Shown here: positions 24,648 through 34,703 of the stretch, in pieces
Layout: each line of letters begins with the position of its first letter
Position numbering within the stretch: position 1 is the stretch's first letter
NCBI RefSeq assembly: GCF_001913705.1
Contig: NZ_MKQD01000046.1
Location: 1 to 64,000 of the forward strand
DNA from: Thalassotalea sp. PP2-459
GTDB taxonomy: Bacteria > Pseudomonadota > Gammaproteobacteria > Enterobacterales > Alteromonadaceae
Length of the DNA: 64,000 nucleotides
Direction of reading: 5' to 3'
The notes under the pieces: model-generated
Told to the model about the DNA's origin: nothing
The model's input: the letters and a program-made list of their open reading frames with translations, nothing else
The model's database searches: none
Translations under genes and position numbers: made by a program

Positions 24648-25829
24648 TTATTCATTATGTTGTGTTATCACATTTAGCTTCGCAATATATTGATTTTCTG
24701 TTGACGGATATCGATTATAAGAAATCGCTTTTTTAATCGCATTTTCAGCTTTATCCGTTTCTTTTAGAGCAAAATATACTCTTGCAAGGCCGAAGTAAAA
24801 CTCATGCCCTTTTTTTTCCAACCGTATTGCTTTTTTAAACAATCTTTTTGCTAATTGATACTCTCCGCGATATAACGCTTCATCGGCTAACATTGCATGA
24901 TAAAATGGATTTTTATGCCGTTTTTCGTGAAGCATTTGCTTAATAGCTTCGACTCTTTTATTTTCTCCTTGGTGTGATAATACGATTGTTAAGTTTTTAT
25001 ATGCAGTTAAGTTATCATTATCTAAAGCAATTGCGGTGTTATAGCTTTTTTTTGCTAAATCGTATTGTTTAGTTAGCTTATATAAAACACCTAAATTACC
25101 CCAAGAAGAAGAAAATGTAGGGTTTGCAATAATCGCACTCTTAAAATAAGCATATGCTTTATCATAATTTTGTTGAACTAAGGCACCAGCGCCTTTATTG
25201 TTGTAAAACATTGCTAACATGTCTTGCTTGGTGATTGTTTTTTTAGGAAAAGAACGGCGATATACTTCGGGGTCAAAATCAATTTGCATTAATTCATCAC
25301 CGTAAACAACAGCCACGTTAGAAGCACGCTTCTCACTAACTGATAAATTAACATGACCAGTTAGCATATTATGCTCACCATTTCGTACCCAGTACTCTGG
25401 CACTTTGATACTTTGAAATTTAACATTTAACCCCGCTTCAGTTGCTAATGCATATGCCATTATTGTCAGTGACATACAGTTAGCAGTTTGACTATGATAG
25501 GCTTGAGAAGCCGTTAAGTTAGCGTTATTTTGATAGGCAAGGTTGATATCTTCTTTTGAGAAAATATGTTTTAAGAGTTTTCTCGCTTTTCGTAAATAAT
25601 TTTTTTCTGGAATTAATCTTTTTTCGACGAAATCTTCCATTTGCGCATCTAATGCAAACACTTCATCGAGCGATTCAATATTATGCTTTTTATATCCTGG
25701 GAATGCCTCGTCATTAAGTAATTGCTGGTAATTATTAGGAGCCGGCTTTCTAACTGTTTGGAAATTGCTGCAACCAATTAAGCACACCAATAAACTACCG
25801 ATCAATACGTTTATCTTAATAGAAAACAT
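24648..25829 (-). CDS. Lipoprotein with transglutaminase-like and TPR domains
   Basis: 393 residues. Lipobox LIGC at about residues 17-20, so it is a lipid-anchored envelope protein. Residues 60-200 resemble a transglutaminase-like fold: ANCMSLTIMAY (Cys), TGHVNLSV (His), DFDPE (Asp). The C-terminal half holds about five tetratricopeptide repeats (for example SSWGNLGVLYKLTKQYDLAK). Function unknown. The ATG is preceded by GGAGG. Not operonic with its neighbour, as far as the 70-bp spacing shows. Confidence 0.75.
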   Translation of the reverse strand: MFSIKINVLIGSLLVCLIGCSNFQTVRKPAPNNYQQLLNDEAFPGYKKHNIESLDEVFALDAQMEDFVEKRLIPEKNYLRKARKLLKHIFSKEDINLAYQNNANLTASQAYHSQTANCMSLTIMAYALATEAGLNVKFQSIKVPEYWVRNGEHNMLTGHVNLSVSEKRASNVAVVYGDELMQIDFDPEVYRRSFPKKTITKQDMLAMFYNNKGAGALVQQNYDKAYAYFKSAIIANPTFSSSWGNLGVLYKLTKQYDLAKKSYNTAIALDNDNLTAYKNLTIVLSHQGENKRVEAIKQMLHEKRHKNPFYHAMLADEALYRGEYQLAKRLFKKAIRLEKKGHEFYFGLARVYFALKETDKAENAIKKAISYNRYPSTENQYIAKLNVITQHNE

Positions 25830-26224
25830 AAATCCTCCAAATACTCTTAGCAGATTAAAGCAAGCGTTATTGACCTTGGTATTTATGCCGTTACTTAATA
25901 CAAAAAAGTCATCTCGCTAAGTTAACTATAATATAAGACCATGCATTTCGTATAAAAATCACACAGCATTTAGAAGTTTTTACACTTTAATGACTAGCGG
26001 TAGTTATTGAGGGATAAGCGGTTATGTTATTCCTGTTGTTAACGAAAGCCCTTTATTTTTTGCAATTTAATATCTTAAAAAATTATCGTCACAGTACTTA
26101 TTAATAACTCTAATAACTATTGAATGTTCTTATTTATCAACAATGATGGTTTCTCCCTTACGGATATTTTTCTCTCCATATATATAAAGTTAAAACGTAT
26201 GTAAATACTCACACCTCCCCCAAA
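25830..26224. other. Gene-free intergenic stretch
   Basis: About 395 bp between the divergent TPR lipoprotein and hicB-like genes. No HicA-like ORF, tRNA or structured element was recognised. It leads into the repeat block at 26225. Confidence 0.35.
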
Positions 26225-26341
26225 AGAGTTATTGGAGTCATATCTATCCATACTAACGGAGTTATTGGAGTTCCGTATATTTATTTTCAAGAGTTATCAG
26301 GGTCATCAGAGCGTTGACAATTAAGAGTTGTCAGGGTTATC
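26225..26341 (+). repeat. Four imperfect direct repeats with about 33-bp period
   Basis: GAGTT-[A/G]-T-[T/C]-[G/A]-G-[A/G]-G-T-[C/T] units begin at 26226, 26259, 26291 and 26325, spaced 33, 32 and 34 bp. Examples are GAGTTATTGGAGTCAT, GAGTTATTGGAGTTCC, GAGTTATCAGGGTCATC and GAGTTGTCAGGGTTATC. The spacing is close to three helical turns. They end about 30 bp before the hicB-like start. Confidence 0.65.
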
Positions 26342-26371
26342 ATTAATTTTCTTTTTTAAAAGGATTAAGTG

Positions 26372-26779
26372 ATGAATTATCCCGTAAAAATTCAGTACAG
26401 AACTGATGAAAATAACTGGTTATTAACCATTCCTGATATACAAGGTTGTACAGTAGAGGGGAAATCAATTAGCGACACGCTTAAACAAGCAGATCACGCA
26501 ATCGCTGATCATTTAGCTATTTTGGCTGAGTATGGTGAAAAAATTCCTACTGCGAGTGATATTGAAAATTTTATATCTACATCCCCAATGGCAAATATTG
26601 TGTGGGCGGTAATTGATGTTGATATCGTGCCTTACTTAGGTAAAAGTCATAAAATAAATGTCACATTGCCAGAATTACTGATTAAACAAATTGATGATCG
26701 GGTCAGTAAATCAGAGCAGTACAAAACACGCTCGGGATTTATTGCAACAGCTTGCATGACCGAACTTACCAACAAATAG
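26372..26779 (+). CDS. HicB-family antitoxin-like protein, no HicA seen
   Basis: 135 residues from ATG 26372, with AAGGA about 9 nt upstream. The N-terminal HicB fold (about 1-70) includes WLLTIPDIQGCTVEGKS, where the G-C-x-x-x-G pattern is family-typical. The C-terminal part (about 90-130) reads KINVTLPELLIKQIDDRV and TRSGFIATACMTEL, a ribbon-helix-helix DNA-binding domain. HicB partners with the HicA mRNase, but no hicA-like ORF lies on either side; pepE follows 19 bp later. It may act as an orphan DNA-binding regulator. Confidence 0.82.
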   Translation: MNYPVKIQYRTDENNWLLTIPDIQGCTVEGKSISDTLKQADHAIADHLAILAEYGEKIPTASDIENFISTSPMANIVWAVIDVDIVPYLGKSHKINVTLPELLIKQIDDRVSKSEQYKTRSGFIATACMTELTNK

Positions 26780-26798
26780 ATGAATAAAAGAGAGATTG

Positions 26799-27518
26799 AT
26801 GAAAAACAGAGATTTATTATTACTCAGTAGTTCAAAGGTTGGAAATACGCCCTATTTGAGTCATGCATTGCAATGTATAGAACAACACCTAACGCAATCC
26901 AGTAACATCATTTTTATTCCTTATGCTGGTATTGGTATGAGTTACGATGAATACACAGAGAAGGTAAACCTTGCCCTACGTCCGATTAATAAATCAGTGA
27001 CAGGTTTGCATACGTTTACTGATCAAAAAGAAGCGATTAAAAGTGCTGATGCTATCATTGTTGGCGGCGGTAATACTTTCTCACTGCTTAAGAAACTGTA
27101 TGAAAGTGAACTTATTGAGGGGATAAAAACAGCAGTAAACGCACTTGGGGTGAAATATATTGGCTGGAGCGCTGGAGCCAATATTTCAGGGTTAAGCATA
27201 AAAACAACCAATGATATGCCCATTGAACAACCCTTTAGCTTCGAGGCATTAGCGCTAGTGAATTGCCAACTTAATCCACATTATAGTGAATATAAACCGC
27301 CGGGCTTTAATGGCGAAACACGAGAACAAAGGTTAGCGGAATTTATGATAGTCGAGCCAGAAACATTAGTAATTGGGCTTGTAGAAGGTTCTGCGTTACA
27401 GATAAATGGAGAAACTTATCAATATCTTACGGCTGATAACATTGACGAACCTATGTACTTATTTAAAGGAGGCATTAAACGTGCTGTATTAACTGCACCT
27501 GATAATTTAGATATTTAA
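26799..27518 (+). CDS. pepE: Peptidase E (alpha-aspartyl dipeptidase)
   Basis: 239 residues from ATG 26799, with AGAGAG upstream. S51 family: nucleophile Ser in GWSAGANI, then TNDMPI (Asp) and LNPHY (His), the triad of the E. coli enzyme. It cleaves dipeptides with N-terminal aspartate in the cytoplasm. It starts 19 bp after the hicB-like gene and may be cotranscribed with it. It is convergent with bioD. Confidence 0.92.
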   Translation: MKNRDLLLLSSSKVGNTPYLSHALQCIEQHLTQSSNIIFIPYAGIGMSYDEYTEKVNLALRPINKSVTGLHTFTDQKEAIKSADAIIVGGGNTFSLLKKLYESELIEGIKTAVNALGVKYIGWSAGANISGLSIKTTNDMPIEQPFSFEALALVNCQLNPHYSEYKPPGFNGETREQRLAEFMIVEPETLVIGLVEGSALQINGETYQYLTADNIDEPMYLFKGGIKRAVLTAPDNLDI

Positions 27519-27546
27519 AAATAACGACAGGTTAATAAAGGCGTAC

Positions 27547-27574
27547 GGCAATGTGTGTTGTGTGTAACATTGCC
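27547..27574. terminator. Hairpin between pepE and bioD
   Basis: A perfect 8-bp stem GGCAATGT (27547-27554) / ACATTGCC (27567-27574) between convergent gene ends. The T-tract is weak on both sides, so termination is only probable. Confidence 0.4.
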
Positions 27575-27586
27575 GCATAACGTATA

Positions 27587-28252
27587 TTAAATTGTTGAAA
27601 GATCAAGTAATTCAGCAACACTTTCAATATTAGGTTTATTATCAACAACACCAAGTAAAGGCATTGAAAAATATGAAAAAAGCTCATTAAGATTTTCATT
27701 AAGATATGCCATATCTTGTTGTACATTGGCTACCCAGCCTACACAGACTAAACCATCGTTCTTTATTGCTTCATATGTCAATATCGCGTGGTTTAAACAG
27801 CCAAGTTTCATATTTACCACAAGAATGACCTGTTGATCAGTTTGCTGTACAAATTCGGATAAAAACTTACCATTACCAAGTGGTAACCGCCAGCCACCAG
27901 CACCTTCTGTTATTGTCACTTCTGCATTAGTCTGACACATTTTTTTATGTGCCTGGGTGATCTCCTCTAATGAAATTGCGACTTGATTATTCTGAGCTGC
28001 GATGTGCGGTGCAATGGGCTCTGCAAATGCTATTGGGTTCACTTGCTCTATGGTTTGCTCACAATTGCTATAAGCCAACAAGTTTGCAGCATCTGCATTA
28101 ATTAATTTGCCATCAACGAATTCACAGCCTGCGGATATTGGCTTAAAAACTTGTACTTTCTTGCCTTGTTTCACCAGCTTATTGACTATTGCACAGCCAA
28201 TATGGGTTTTCCCGGCATCAGTATCTGTTGCTGTGATAAAATAATTTTTCAT
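27587..28252 (-). CDS. bioD: Dethiobiotin synthetase
   Basis: 221 residues. Walker A TATDTDAGKTHIG near the N-terminus, KPISAGCE for diamino-acid binding, and EGAGGWRLPL in the middle are BioD signatures. It closes the ureido ring of dethiobiotin using ATP and CO2. It is the last gene of bioBFCD and starts 1 bp after the bioC stop. Confidence 0.95.
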   Translation of the reverse strand: MKNYFITATDTDAGKTHIGCAIVNKLVKQGKKVQVFKPISAGCEFVDGKLINADAANLLAYSNCEQTIEQVNPIAFAEPIAPHIAAQNNQVAISLEEITQAHKKMCQTNAEVTITEGAGGWRLPLGNGKFLSEFVQQTDQQVILVVNMKLGCLNHAILTYEAIKNDGLVCVGWVANVQQDMAYLNENLNELFSYFSMPLLGVVDNKPNIESVAELLDLSTI

Positions 28253-28253
28253 T

Positions 28254-29039
28254 TTACGCCTTTAATTTGACCATTAGGCCGGAAAATACGTGATAAGTTG
28301 CGGGGAAAATATTGTCTTGTTCTACAAACTGCGCGTAAGCAGTCATCATCTTTTGCCACTTTTCTTTACCAGCTAAACCACGATTCGATTTTTCAGGCAC
28401 ATGATTAGCGCCTAGCCCTTTTAACTCTCTAGCTAAATGAAGTACGTTTTCGTATTCAAGCACTACAGGTTTATCATGAAATTCCAATAATTTAGCATTC
28501 GGTATATCAAAACAATTTTTAAGCTCTTGTAATGATTTAAAATCAATAACATGGCGATCATTGTCGACAGCTTTCCAAGATGACTTTAACTCGTGTAATG
28601 TGCCATCTAATAAGGTGGAAAACACAAATAATCCACCAGGCTTTAACACCCGTAATACTTCTTTAAGTACTAATTCTAGCGGATCGCACCATTGGATCAT
28701 TAAATTTGAATACACAAGATCAATAGATTGATCTGCAATAGGCAAATGATAAGCGTCACCTTCTAACCATGTGATCATTTTATTTCGGTTATTGTGTGCG
28801 TATGACAGCATCTTTGCAGAAATATCCACGCCAATAACATGTTGATACTTTGCCGCTAAAATATCGGTAAAAAATCCAGTACCGCAGCCTAAATCAAGCA
28901 CCGTAATATCATGCCTTTTGGGTAACCAAGGCATTAAATTTTTACCACTAAAACGCTGTAATCTTGCAGAAATATCGTAAGACTGGCTTGCCTGACCAAA
29001 TGATTTAGCTATATTATCGCGTTTACTTTTATCGATCAT
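28254..29039 (-). CDS. bioC: Malonyl-ACP O-methyltransferase
   Basis: 261 residues. It begins KRDNIAKSFGQASQSYD, the BioC opening, with SAM motif I VLDLGCGTGFF and YSNLMIQWCDPLE as post-motif. It methylates malonyl-ACP to prime pimelate synthesis. Overlaps bioF by 11 bp (translational coupling). Confidence 0.95.
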   Translation of the reverse strand: MIDKSKRDNIAKSFGQASQSYDISARLQRFSGKNLMPWLPKRHDITVLDLGCGTGFFTDILAAKYQHVIGVDISAKMLSYAHNNRNKMITWLEGDAYHLPIADQSIDLVYSNLMIQWCDPLELVLKEVLRVLKPGGLFVFSTLLDGTLHELKSSWKAVDNDRHVIDFKSLQELKNCFDIPNAKLLEFHDKPVVLEYENVLHLARELKGLGANHVPEKSNRGLAGKEKWQKMMTAYAQFVEQDNIFPATYHVFSGLMVKLKA

Positions 29040-30183
29040 TTTTTCCTATAACCTTATTTACGCATTCTGCTAAGTATTTGATATCTTGTTCTTTATGGGA
29101 TGAGGTTATGGTAACGCGTAACCTAGAGCTGCCCTTTGGAACCGTTGGTGGACGAATCGCACTTAGCCATATTCCGTATTGTTTTAATGTTTCAGCGCTT
29201 TGCATTGCTAATTGTTCACTACCCAGCACTAATGCATGAATTGAAGATGCCGTTGGCAACAATGTTATCTGCGTATTTAACGATTGCTTAAGTAGCTGAC
29301 TTAAATGCGCTATCTTTTCCCTACGCCATGATTCACTGATCACTAACTCGATACTTTTTGCCGTTGCCCATGCAATAGCCGGAGACATCGCTGTCGAATA
29401 GATATAATGGCGAGAAACATTAACTAAATACTCGTATGTATAATTATCACAAGCGATAAATGCCCCACTTGTTGCTAAAGCCTTACCAAACGTTGCCATA
29501 ATAATATCTATATCATTACTTACGCTGCTACTGCCTTGCCCTTCATTACCGGTAATACCGATACTGTGCGCATCATCAATATACAATTTAGCTTGATGTT
29601 GTTGAGCAACTTTTGCTAACGCGTTAATATCAGCACCATCACCATCCATGCTAAAAATCCCTTCTGATACAATAAGGTGATCACGGTAAGAAGAGGTGTT
29701 TATTACGTTACTCAGTTGCTGATAATCATTATGTAAAAAGCGCTTAACTTTCGCTTGTTGTGAAAAAGCGCCATCAAGTAATGAAGCATGAGACAGTTTA
29801 TCTAACCAAATAGCAGCACTAGGCTGGGCAAATGCATTCAACGAGGCAAAGTTGGCCGAAAAACCACTATTAAACAACAAACATTTATCTTTGTTTTGCC
29901 ACTGACAAATTACATTTTCGAGGTATTGATGGGCATAATTGAATCCGGTTAATAAGCTAGAGCCACTGGAGCATACACCATATTTTTCAGCACCTTCATT
30001 TAATGCCGCATTGATTTTAGGGTGATGATTTAACCCCAAGTAATCATTCGATGAAAAGTTAAGATATTGTTTGCCGTTATGCACCAAATGTCGCGCATTT
30101 TGCTGTTCAATCAACACTCGTTGACGGTAAAGGTGCTGTTCCTTTCTTGTCGCTAAGTGCTGATCAATAAAATCGAATGCCAT
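29029..30183 (-). CDS. bioF: 8-amino-7-oxononanoate synthase
   Basis: 384 residues. PLP-dependent alpha-oxoamine synthase: SSNDYLGLNHHP, DKLSHASLLDG, YIDDAHSIGITG, and the PLP-binding Lys in ATFGKALATSGAF. It condenses pimeloyl-ACP with alanine. Spaced 5 bp from bioB. Confidence 0.95.
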   Translation of the reverse strand: MAFDFIDQHLATRKEQHLYRQRVLIEQQNARHLVHNGKQYLNFSSNDYLGLNHHPKINAALNEGAEKYGVCSSGSSLLTGFNYAHQYLENVICQWQNKDKCLLFNSGFSANFASLNAFAQPSAAIWLDKLSHASLLDGAFSQQAKVKRFLHNDYQQLSNVINTSSYRDHLIVSEGIFSMDGDGADINALAKVAQQHQAKLYIDDAHSIGITGNEGQGSSSVSNDIDIIMATFGKALATSGAFIACDNYTYEYLVNVSRHYIYSTAMSPAIAWATAKSIELVISESWRREKIAHLSQLLKQSLNTQITLLPTASSIHALVLGSEQLAMQSAETLKQYGIWLSAIRPPTVPKGSSRLRVTITSSHKEQDIKYLAECVNKVIGKNDR

Positions 30184-30188
30184 TTACG

Positions 30189-31265
30189 CTATTTCGCTGC
30201 GTTATAAAATAAACTGTCACTCTCTTGTTCAGCGACTTGCGCTTGTAATACTTGTGCTTCCACTTCTTCATCAACATTATTTGCGACTGTTTCAGTGTTG
30301 ATACCAAGTTTATTAAATAGCGCAATATCAGCATTAGATTCAGGGTTACCAGCTGTTAGCAATTTACAACCATAGAAAATTGAATTAGCCCCTGCTAAAA
30401 AGCATAGTGATTGCATTTGTTCATTCATGGCATCACGGCCAGCAGATAAACGTACATGGCTATTTGGCATCATAATACGTGCAACCGCAATACAACGAAT
30501 AAAATCAAAATTATCAAGATCTTCAACATCAGAAAGCGGTGTGCCATCAATTTTTACTAACATGTTAATGGGAACACTTTCTGGTTGCGGCGATAAATTA
30601 GCAAGTTGTGCTAATAACGATGCACGATCCGTTGCTTTTTCACCTAATCCAACAATACCGCCACTACACACCTTCATTCCGGCAGAACGAACATTACTCA
30701 ATGTATCAAGCCTGTCTTGATAACTTCGAGTGGTGATTATTTGATTATAGTGTTCTGGTGAAGTATCAAGGTTGTGATTGTAATAATCTAACCCTGCTTC
30801 TTGTAATTCACTGGCTTGATCTGAAGAAAGCATGCCTAAAGTCATACAGGTCTCCATACCTAACTTCTTAACACCTTTTACCATTTCAACGACATAGGGC
30901 ATATCACGTTCTTTAGGGTTTCGCCATGCCGCGCCCATACAGAAACGCGTTGACCCTTGCTCTTTTGCTTTTTCAGCAGCTTCCAGTACTTTTTCAACTT
31001 CCATTAATTTTTCTTTTTCAATGTCCGTTTTGTAACGGGCACTTTGCGAACAGTATTTACAATCTTCTGGGCATGCACCTGTTTTAATAGACAACAAGGT
31101 ACTCACTTGTACTTCGTTTGGATTAAAATGTTGTCGATGAATACTTTGTGCGTAGAACATTAGATCGTTAAAAGGCAGATCAAATAACGCATTTACTTCA
31201 GCGTTTGACCAGTTATGCCTAAGTTGCCCTAATTCGAAATTAAGTGCCGAATTCGCTTTTATCAT
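30189..31265 (-). CDS. bioB: Biotin synthase
   Basis: 358 residues from ATG 31265, preceded by AGGC about 9 nt upstream. A start at 31295 would intrude on the operator region. The radical-SAM motif [10 protein letters not shown] (C-x3-C-x2-C) and GGIVGLGE are present. It inserts sulphur into dethiobiotin. First gene of the bioBFCD operon, divergent from bioA. Confidence 0.96.
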   Translation of the reverse strand: MIKANSALNFELGQLRHNWSNAEVNALFDLPFNDLMFYAQSIHRQHFNPNEVQVSTLLSIKTGACPEDCKYCSQSARYKTDIEKEKLMEVEKVLEAAEKAKEQGSTRFCMGAAWRNPKERDMPYVVEMVKGVKKLGMETCMTLGMLSSDQASELQEAGLDYYNHNLDTSPEHYNQIITTRSYQDRLDTLSNVRSAGMKVCSGGIVGLGEKATDRASLLAQLANLSPQPESVPINMLVKIDGTPLSDVEDLDNFDFIRCIAVARIMMPNSHVRLSAGRDAMNEQMQSLCFLAGANSIFYGCKLLTAGNPESNADIALFNKLGINTETVANNVDEEVEAQVLQAQVAEQESDSLFYNAAK

Positions 31266-31334
31266 GAAAAATTGCCTGCTGTTGAGTGTTTGCAACGATA
31301 ATTGAATACGGGTAGTCTATGCACCACCAAGAAC

Positions 31335-31367
31335 TTGTCAACAAATTCCTGCACATTACGTTTACTA
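31335..31367 (+). promoter_or_regulatory. BirA (biotin repressor) operator candidate
   Basis: Half-sites TTGTCAAC (31335-31342) and GTTTACTA (31360-31367), each 7 of 8 to the BirA half-site TTGTAAAC or its complement, are separated by 17 bp, within the range known for BirA boxes. It lies between the divergent bioB and bioA genes and abuts the bioA ATG, so repression of both directions is plausible. Confidence 0.55.
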
Positions 31368-32669
31368 ATGATTAATAATTATACTGATCTTGTTACTTTT
31401 GATAAAAAACATGTATGGCATCCTTATACTTCGATGAGCAACCCACTACCTTCATACGTAGTAGAACGTGCTGAGGGTGTAAATATTCAACTAAAATCTG
31501 GTGAAACATTAATAGATGGCATGTCATCATGGTGGTCTGTTTTACATGGCTATAACCGACCAGAGCTAAATAAAGCGATAACCGAGCAATTAGATAAAGT
31601 AGCCCATGTTATGTTTGGTGGTTTTACGCATGAACCCGCTATTACTCTAGTAGAAAAGTTGGTATCGCTGACACCTGATGGTCTAGAAAAAGTGTTTATT
31701 TCTGATAGTGGCTCTGTTGCGGTAGAAGTAGCAATAAAAATGTCGCTTCAGTATTGGCAAAGTAAGAAACAAGCAAACAAGCATAAATTGATGACGGTAC
31801 GTAATGGCTATCATGGTGATACATTTGCTGCTATGTCTGTGTGTGATCCTGTTACAGGTATGCATCAAATTTTTGATAAAGTATTGATGAAAAATATCTT
31901 TGCTCCTGCTCCTACCATTATGTTAAACGATTCATGGGATGATAAAGAGACTGAACAACTCGAATTTCTGTTTGCTAACCATCATCATGAATTAGCGGCA
32001 TTTATTATTGAGCCTATTGTACAAGGTACGGGAGGCATGCGCTTTTATCACCCCAATTACCTCAAAAAAGTTCGACAATTATGTGATAAATACCAAGTAC
32101 TGTTTATTGCTGACGAAATTGCGACTGGCTTGGGGCGCACCGGTAAACTATTTGCTTGTGAGTGGGCTGATATTTCACCTGATATTATGTGTTTAGGAAA
32201 AACCTTAACCGGTGGTTATTTATCGTTAGCAGCAACACTTTGCACCACTAACATCGCGGAAACAATTAGTAATGGTGAAGCAAGCTGTTTTATGCATGGG
32301 CCAACTTTTATGGGAAATCCACTGGCATGCAGCGTCGCCAATGCTAGCATTGATCTTCTATTGCAAAATAACTGGCAGGCGCAAGTTAAACAAATTGAGT
32401 CTTGGTTTAACCAAGCGATTAAGCCTCTAGGTGAAAATAAACGAGTCAAAAATGTACGAGTTTTAGGTTCAATAGCAGTAGTAGAAACACACCAAAGTGT
32501 TAATGTAGCAACAATACAACAACATTTTGTAGAGCAAGGTGTTTGGATCCGCCCTTTTGGCAAGCTGATTTATATGATGCCGCCACTTATTATTACTCAA
32601 GAACAAATAGAAACGCTAATCAATGCGATAGCATCGGCACTACCTCATGATAAGTTCTTTAACGACTAA
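31368..32669 (+). CDS. bioA: Adenosylmethionine-8-amino-7-oxononanoate aminotransferase
   Basis: 433 residues from ATG 31368, matching the N-terminus of E. coli BioA (F-D-x-x-H-x-W-H-P-Y-T-S-M). Upstream codons back to 31302 are open but fall in the regulatory region. Class III aminotransferase marks: GMSSWWSVLHGY, SDSGSVAVEVA, YHGDTFAAMSVCD, ADEIATGLGRTG and the PLP Lys in CLGKTLTGG. There is no clear ribosome binding site, so the mRNA leader may be very short. It overlaps the convergent membrane-protein gene by 11 bp. Confidence 0.95.
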   Translation: MINNYTDLVTFDKKHVWHPYTSMSNPLPSYVVERAEGVNIQLKSGETLIDGMSSWWSVLHGYNRPELNKAITEQLDKVAHVMFGGFTHEPAITLVEKLVSLTPDGLEKVFISDSGSVAVEVAIKMSLQYWQSKKQANKHKLMTVRNGYHGDTFAAMSVCDPVTGMHQIFDKVLMKNIFAPAPTIMLNDSWDDKETEQLEFLFANHHHELAAFIIEPIVQGTGGMRFYHPNYLKKVRQLCDKYQVLFIADEIATGLGRTGKLFACEWADISPDIMCLGKTLTGGYLSLAATLCTTNIAETISNGEASCFMHGPTFMGNPLACSVANASIDLLLQNNWQAQVKQIESWFNQAIKPLGENKRVKNVRVLGSIAVVETHQSVNVATIQQHFVEQGVWIRPFGKLIYMMPPLIITQEQIETLINAIASALPHDKFFND

Positions 32670-33027
32670 GTTGGAAGACGATATACACTGTCCAAGCAAT
32701 TGATACGATAAACAATAAAAAAATATTAAATCTTGTGTTATCGGATTTTCTTCTACTACGAAACTTATGGATGATAAGCGCGAAATAACTTAGTAAGGCG
32801 CTTATCCATAATAAAATATATAAATAACCCGTTAACGGCGTTAACCAAAACTTTCTGACTGATATCCCATGATAGCGTAAAACGCCAAATTCATTATCAG
32901 GGGCAGCGTAATAAGAAACGATAAGGGCAACAATAAAAACAGCCCATGCAACTAAGGTTAATATCTGAATGGTTTTTAACCAAACATCTGAATGAACTCT
33001 TCGTTCTTGGCCTAAAAAACGACTCAT
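32659..33027 (-). CDS. Conserved three-helix membrane protein
   Basis: 122 residues with three clear membrane segments (about 20-42, 65-87, 98-118). The opening MSRFLGQERRVHSDVWLK is, from memory, conserved among Alteromonadales hypothetical proteins. No function known. It lies between bioA (convergent) and asnS (divergent). Confidence 0.7.
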   Translation of the reverse strand: MSRFLGQERRVHSDVWLKTIQILTLVAWAVFIVALIVSYYAAPDNEFGVLRYHGISVRKFWLTPLTGYLYILLWISALLSYFALIIHKFRSRRKSDNTRFNIFLLFIVSIAWTVYIVFQLSR

Positions 33028-33173
33028 TGGCTTATTATTTCCTTAAAACCATATGCTATAGCGATAAAATCGTGCCGTAGTGCAAGTTTTTACTTGTGAA
33101 ACCTAATGATCACGGTAACATATCAGCCCTTAAATTAAGAACAAGTTTTTTACTCATAAAAGAGGTTTGATAA

Positions 33174-34574
33174 ATGTCAGTTATCGCTATTTCTGATGTG
33201 TTAGCAGGTAAATTTCCTGTTGATAAAGAGATTTCTGTGCATGGTTGGATCCGTACCAGACGTGATTCTAAAGCAGGAATTTCATTTTTAGCCATCCATG
33301 ATGGTTCATGTTTCGATGCTATTCAGGCTATAGCGCCAAATAATTTAGATAATTATCAAGATGAAGTTTTAAAATTAACCGCAGGTGCGGCTGTTAAAGT
33401 AACAGGAACTTTAGTGGAATCTCCGGGAGAAGGTCAATCATTTGAAATTCAAGCAACTCAAGTAGAAGTGCTAGGTTTAGTGGACGATCCAGATACCTAC
33501 CCAATGGCTGCTAAACGTCATTCTATTGAATTTTTACGTGAGCATGCGCACTTACGTCCTCGTACGAATATTGGCGGTGCCGTTACCCGTGTAAGAAACT
33601 CATTAGCACAAGCGATTCATCGCTTTCTACATGAAAAAGGCTATATGTGGATCAGCACACCACTTATTACTGGTAGTGATTGTGAAGGTGCTGGCGAAAT
33701 GTTCCGTGTTAGCACGCTTGATATGGAAAACCTACCTAGAACAGATAAAGGTGATATTGATTACGCTGAAGACTTCTTCGGTAAAGAAACCTTTCTAACT
33801 GTTTCTGGTCAGTTAAACGTTGAAACATACTGTTGCGCGTTATCAAAAGTGTATACCTTCGGTCCAACTTTTCGTGCTGAAAATTCCAATACTAGCCGAC
33901 ATTTAGCGGAATTTTGGATGGTTGAACCAGAAATTGCTTTTGCTGATTTAGCAGATGCAGCTACTTTAGCGGAAGAAATGTTAAAGTACGTGTTTAAAGC
34001 ATTACTTGAAGAACGTGCTGATGATATGGCTTTCTTCCAACAACGCGTTGATAAAACCGTGATAGATCGTTTAAATGCTGTGATCAATAAAGACTTTGTT
34101 CGTATGGATTACACTGACGCAATTGATATTCTACAAAACTGCGGTAAAACCTTTGAAAACCCAGTTTCATGGGGTGTTGATTTAAATTCAGAGCATGAGC
34201 GCTATCTTGCAGAAGAACATGTGGGTGGCCCGGTAGTACTTCAAAATTATCCAAAAGATATTAAATCATTTTATATGCGTTTAAATGACGACGGAAAAAC
34301 CGTTGCAGCAATGGATATTTTAGCACCAGGTATCGGTGAAATTATCGGTGGTAGTCAACGTGAAGAACGTTTAGATGTACTAGATAAACGTATGGGCGAA
34401 ATGGATTTAGATCCAGCGGATTACAGTTGGTACAGAGATTTACGCCGTTATGGTACAGTACCTCATTCAGGTTTTGGTTTAGGGTTTGAGCGTTTAGTTG
34501 CTTATGCAACCGGCATGCAAAACGTAAGAGATGTAATCCCTTTCCCACGTACGCCTAACAACGCGTCTTATTAA
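33174..34574 (+). CDS. asnS: Asparaginyl-tRNA synthetase
   Basis: 466 residues, the size of E. coli AsnS. The OB-fold anticodon domain includes [17 protein letters not shown]. Class II motif 2 is [21 protein letters not shown] and motif 3 is [10 protein letters not shown]. Charges tRNA-Asn. AAAGAGG upstream of ATG and a strong terminator downstream: monocistronic. Confidence 0.97.
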   Translation: MSVIAISDVLAGKFPVDKEISVHGWIRTRRDSKAGISFLAIHDGSCFDAIQAIAPNNLDNYQDEVLKLTAGAAVKVTGTLVESPGEGQSFEIQATQVEVLGLVDDPDTYPMAAKRHSIEFLREHAHLRPRTNIGGAVTRVRNSLAQAIHRFLHEKGYMWISTPLITGSDCEGAGEMFRVSTLDMENLPRTDKGDIDYAEDFFGKETFLTVSGQLNVETYCCALSKVYTFGPTFRAENSNTSRHLAEFWMVEPEIAFADLADAATLAEEMLKYVFKALLEERADDMAFFQQRVDKTVIDRLNAVINKDFVRMDYTDAIDILQNCGKTFENPVSWGVDLNSEHERYLAEEHVGGPVVLQNYPKDIKSFYMRLNDDGKTVAAMDILAPGIGEIIGGSQREERLDVLDKRMGEMDLDPADYSWYRDLRRYGTVPHSGFGLGFERLVAYATGMQNVRDVIPFPRTPNNASY

Positions 34575-34595
34575 GTTAGTTATTGTTCTATTGAA

Positions 34596-34626
34596 AAGCC
34601 ACTTGTTAAACAAGTGGCTTTTTTTA
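34596..34626 (+). terminator. Intrinsic terminator of asnS
   Basis: Stem AAGCCACTTGTT / AACAAGTGGCTT around a short A-rich loop, followed by a T7 tract. Strong rho-independent form. Confidence 0.9.
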
Positions 34627-34703
34627 GTCTCAAATAAAATATTAAGGGGTCATTAAGAAGGTCACCATGAGTTTATCTTTCAAACATATCACCTAACAGT
34701 ATT

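Noticed and set aside
26225-26341. CRISPR-like array
   Set aside because: Repeats are imperfect and short, spacers vary little in length but are not unique protospacer-like, and no cas genes are present.
27532-27726. 64-residue minus-strand ORF downstream of bioD
   Set aside because: It overlaps the bioD end in another frame and has low-complexity hydrophobic content.
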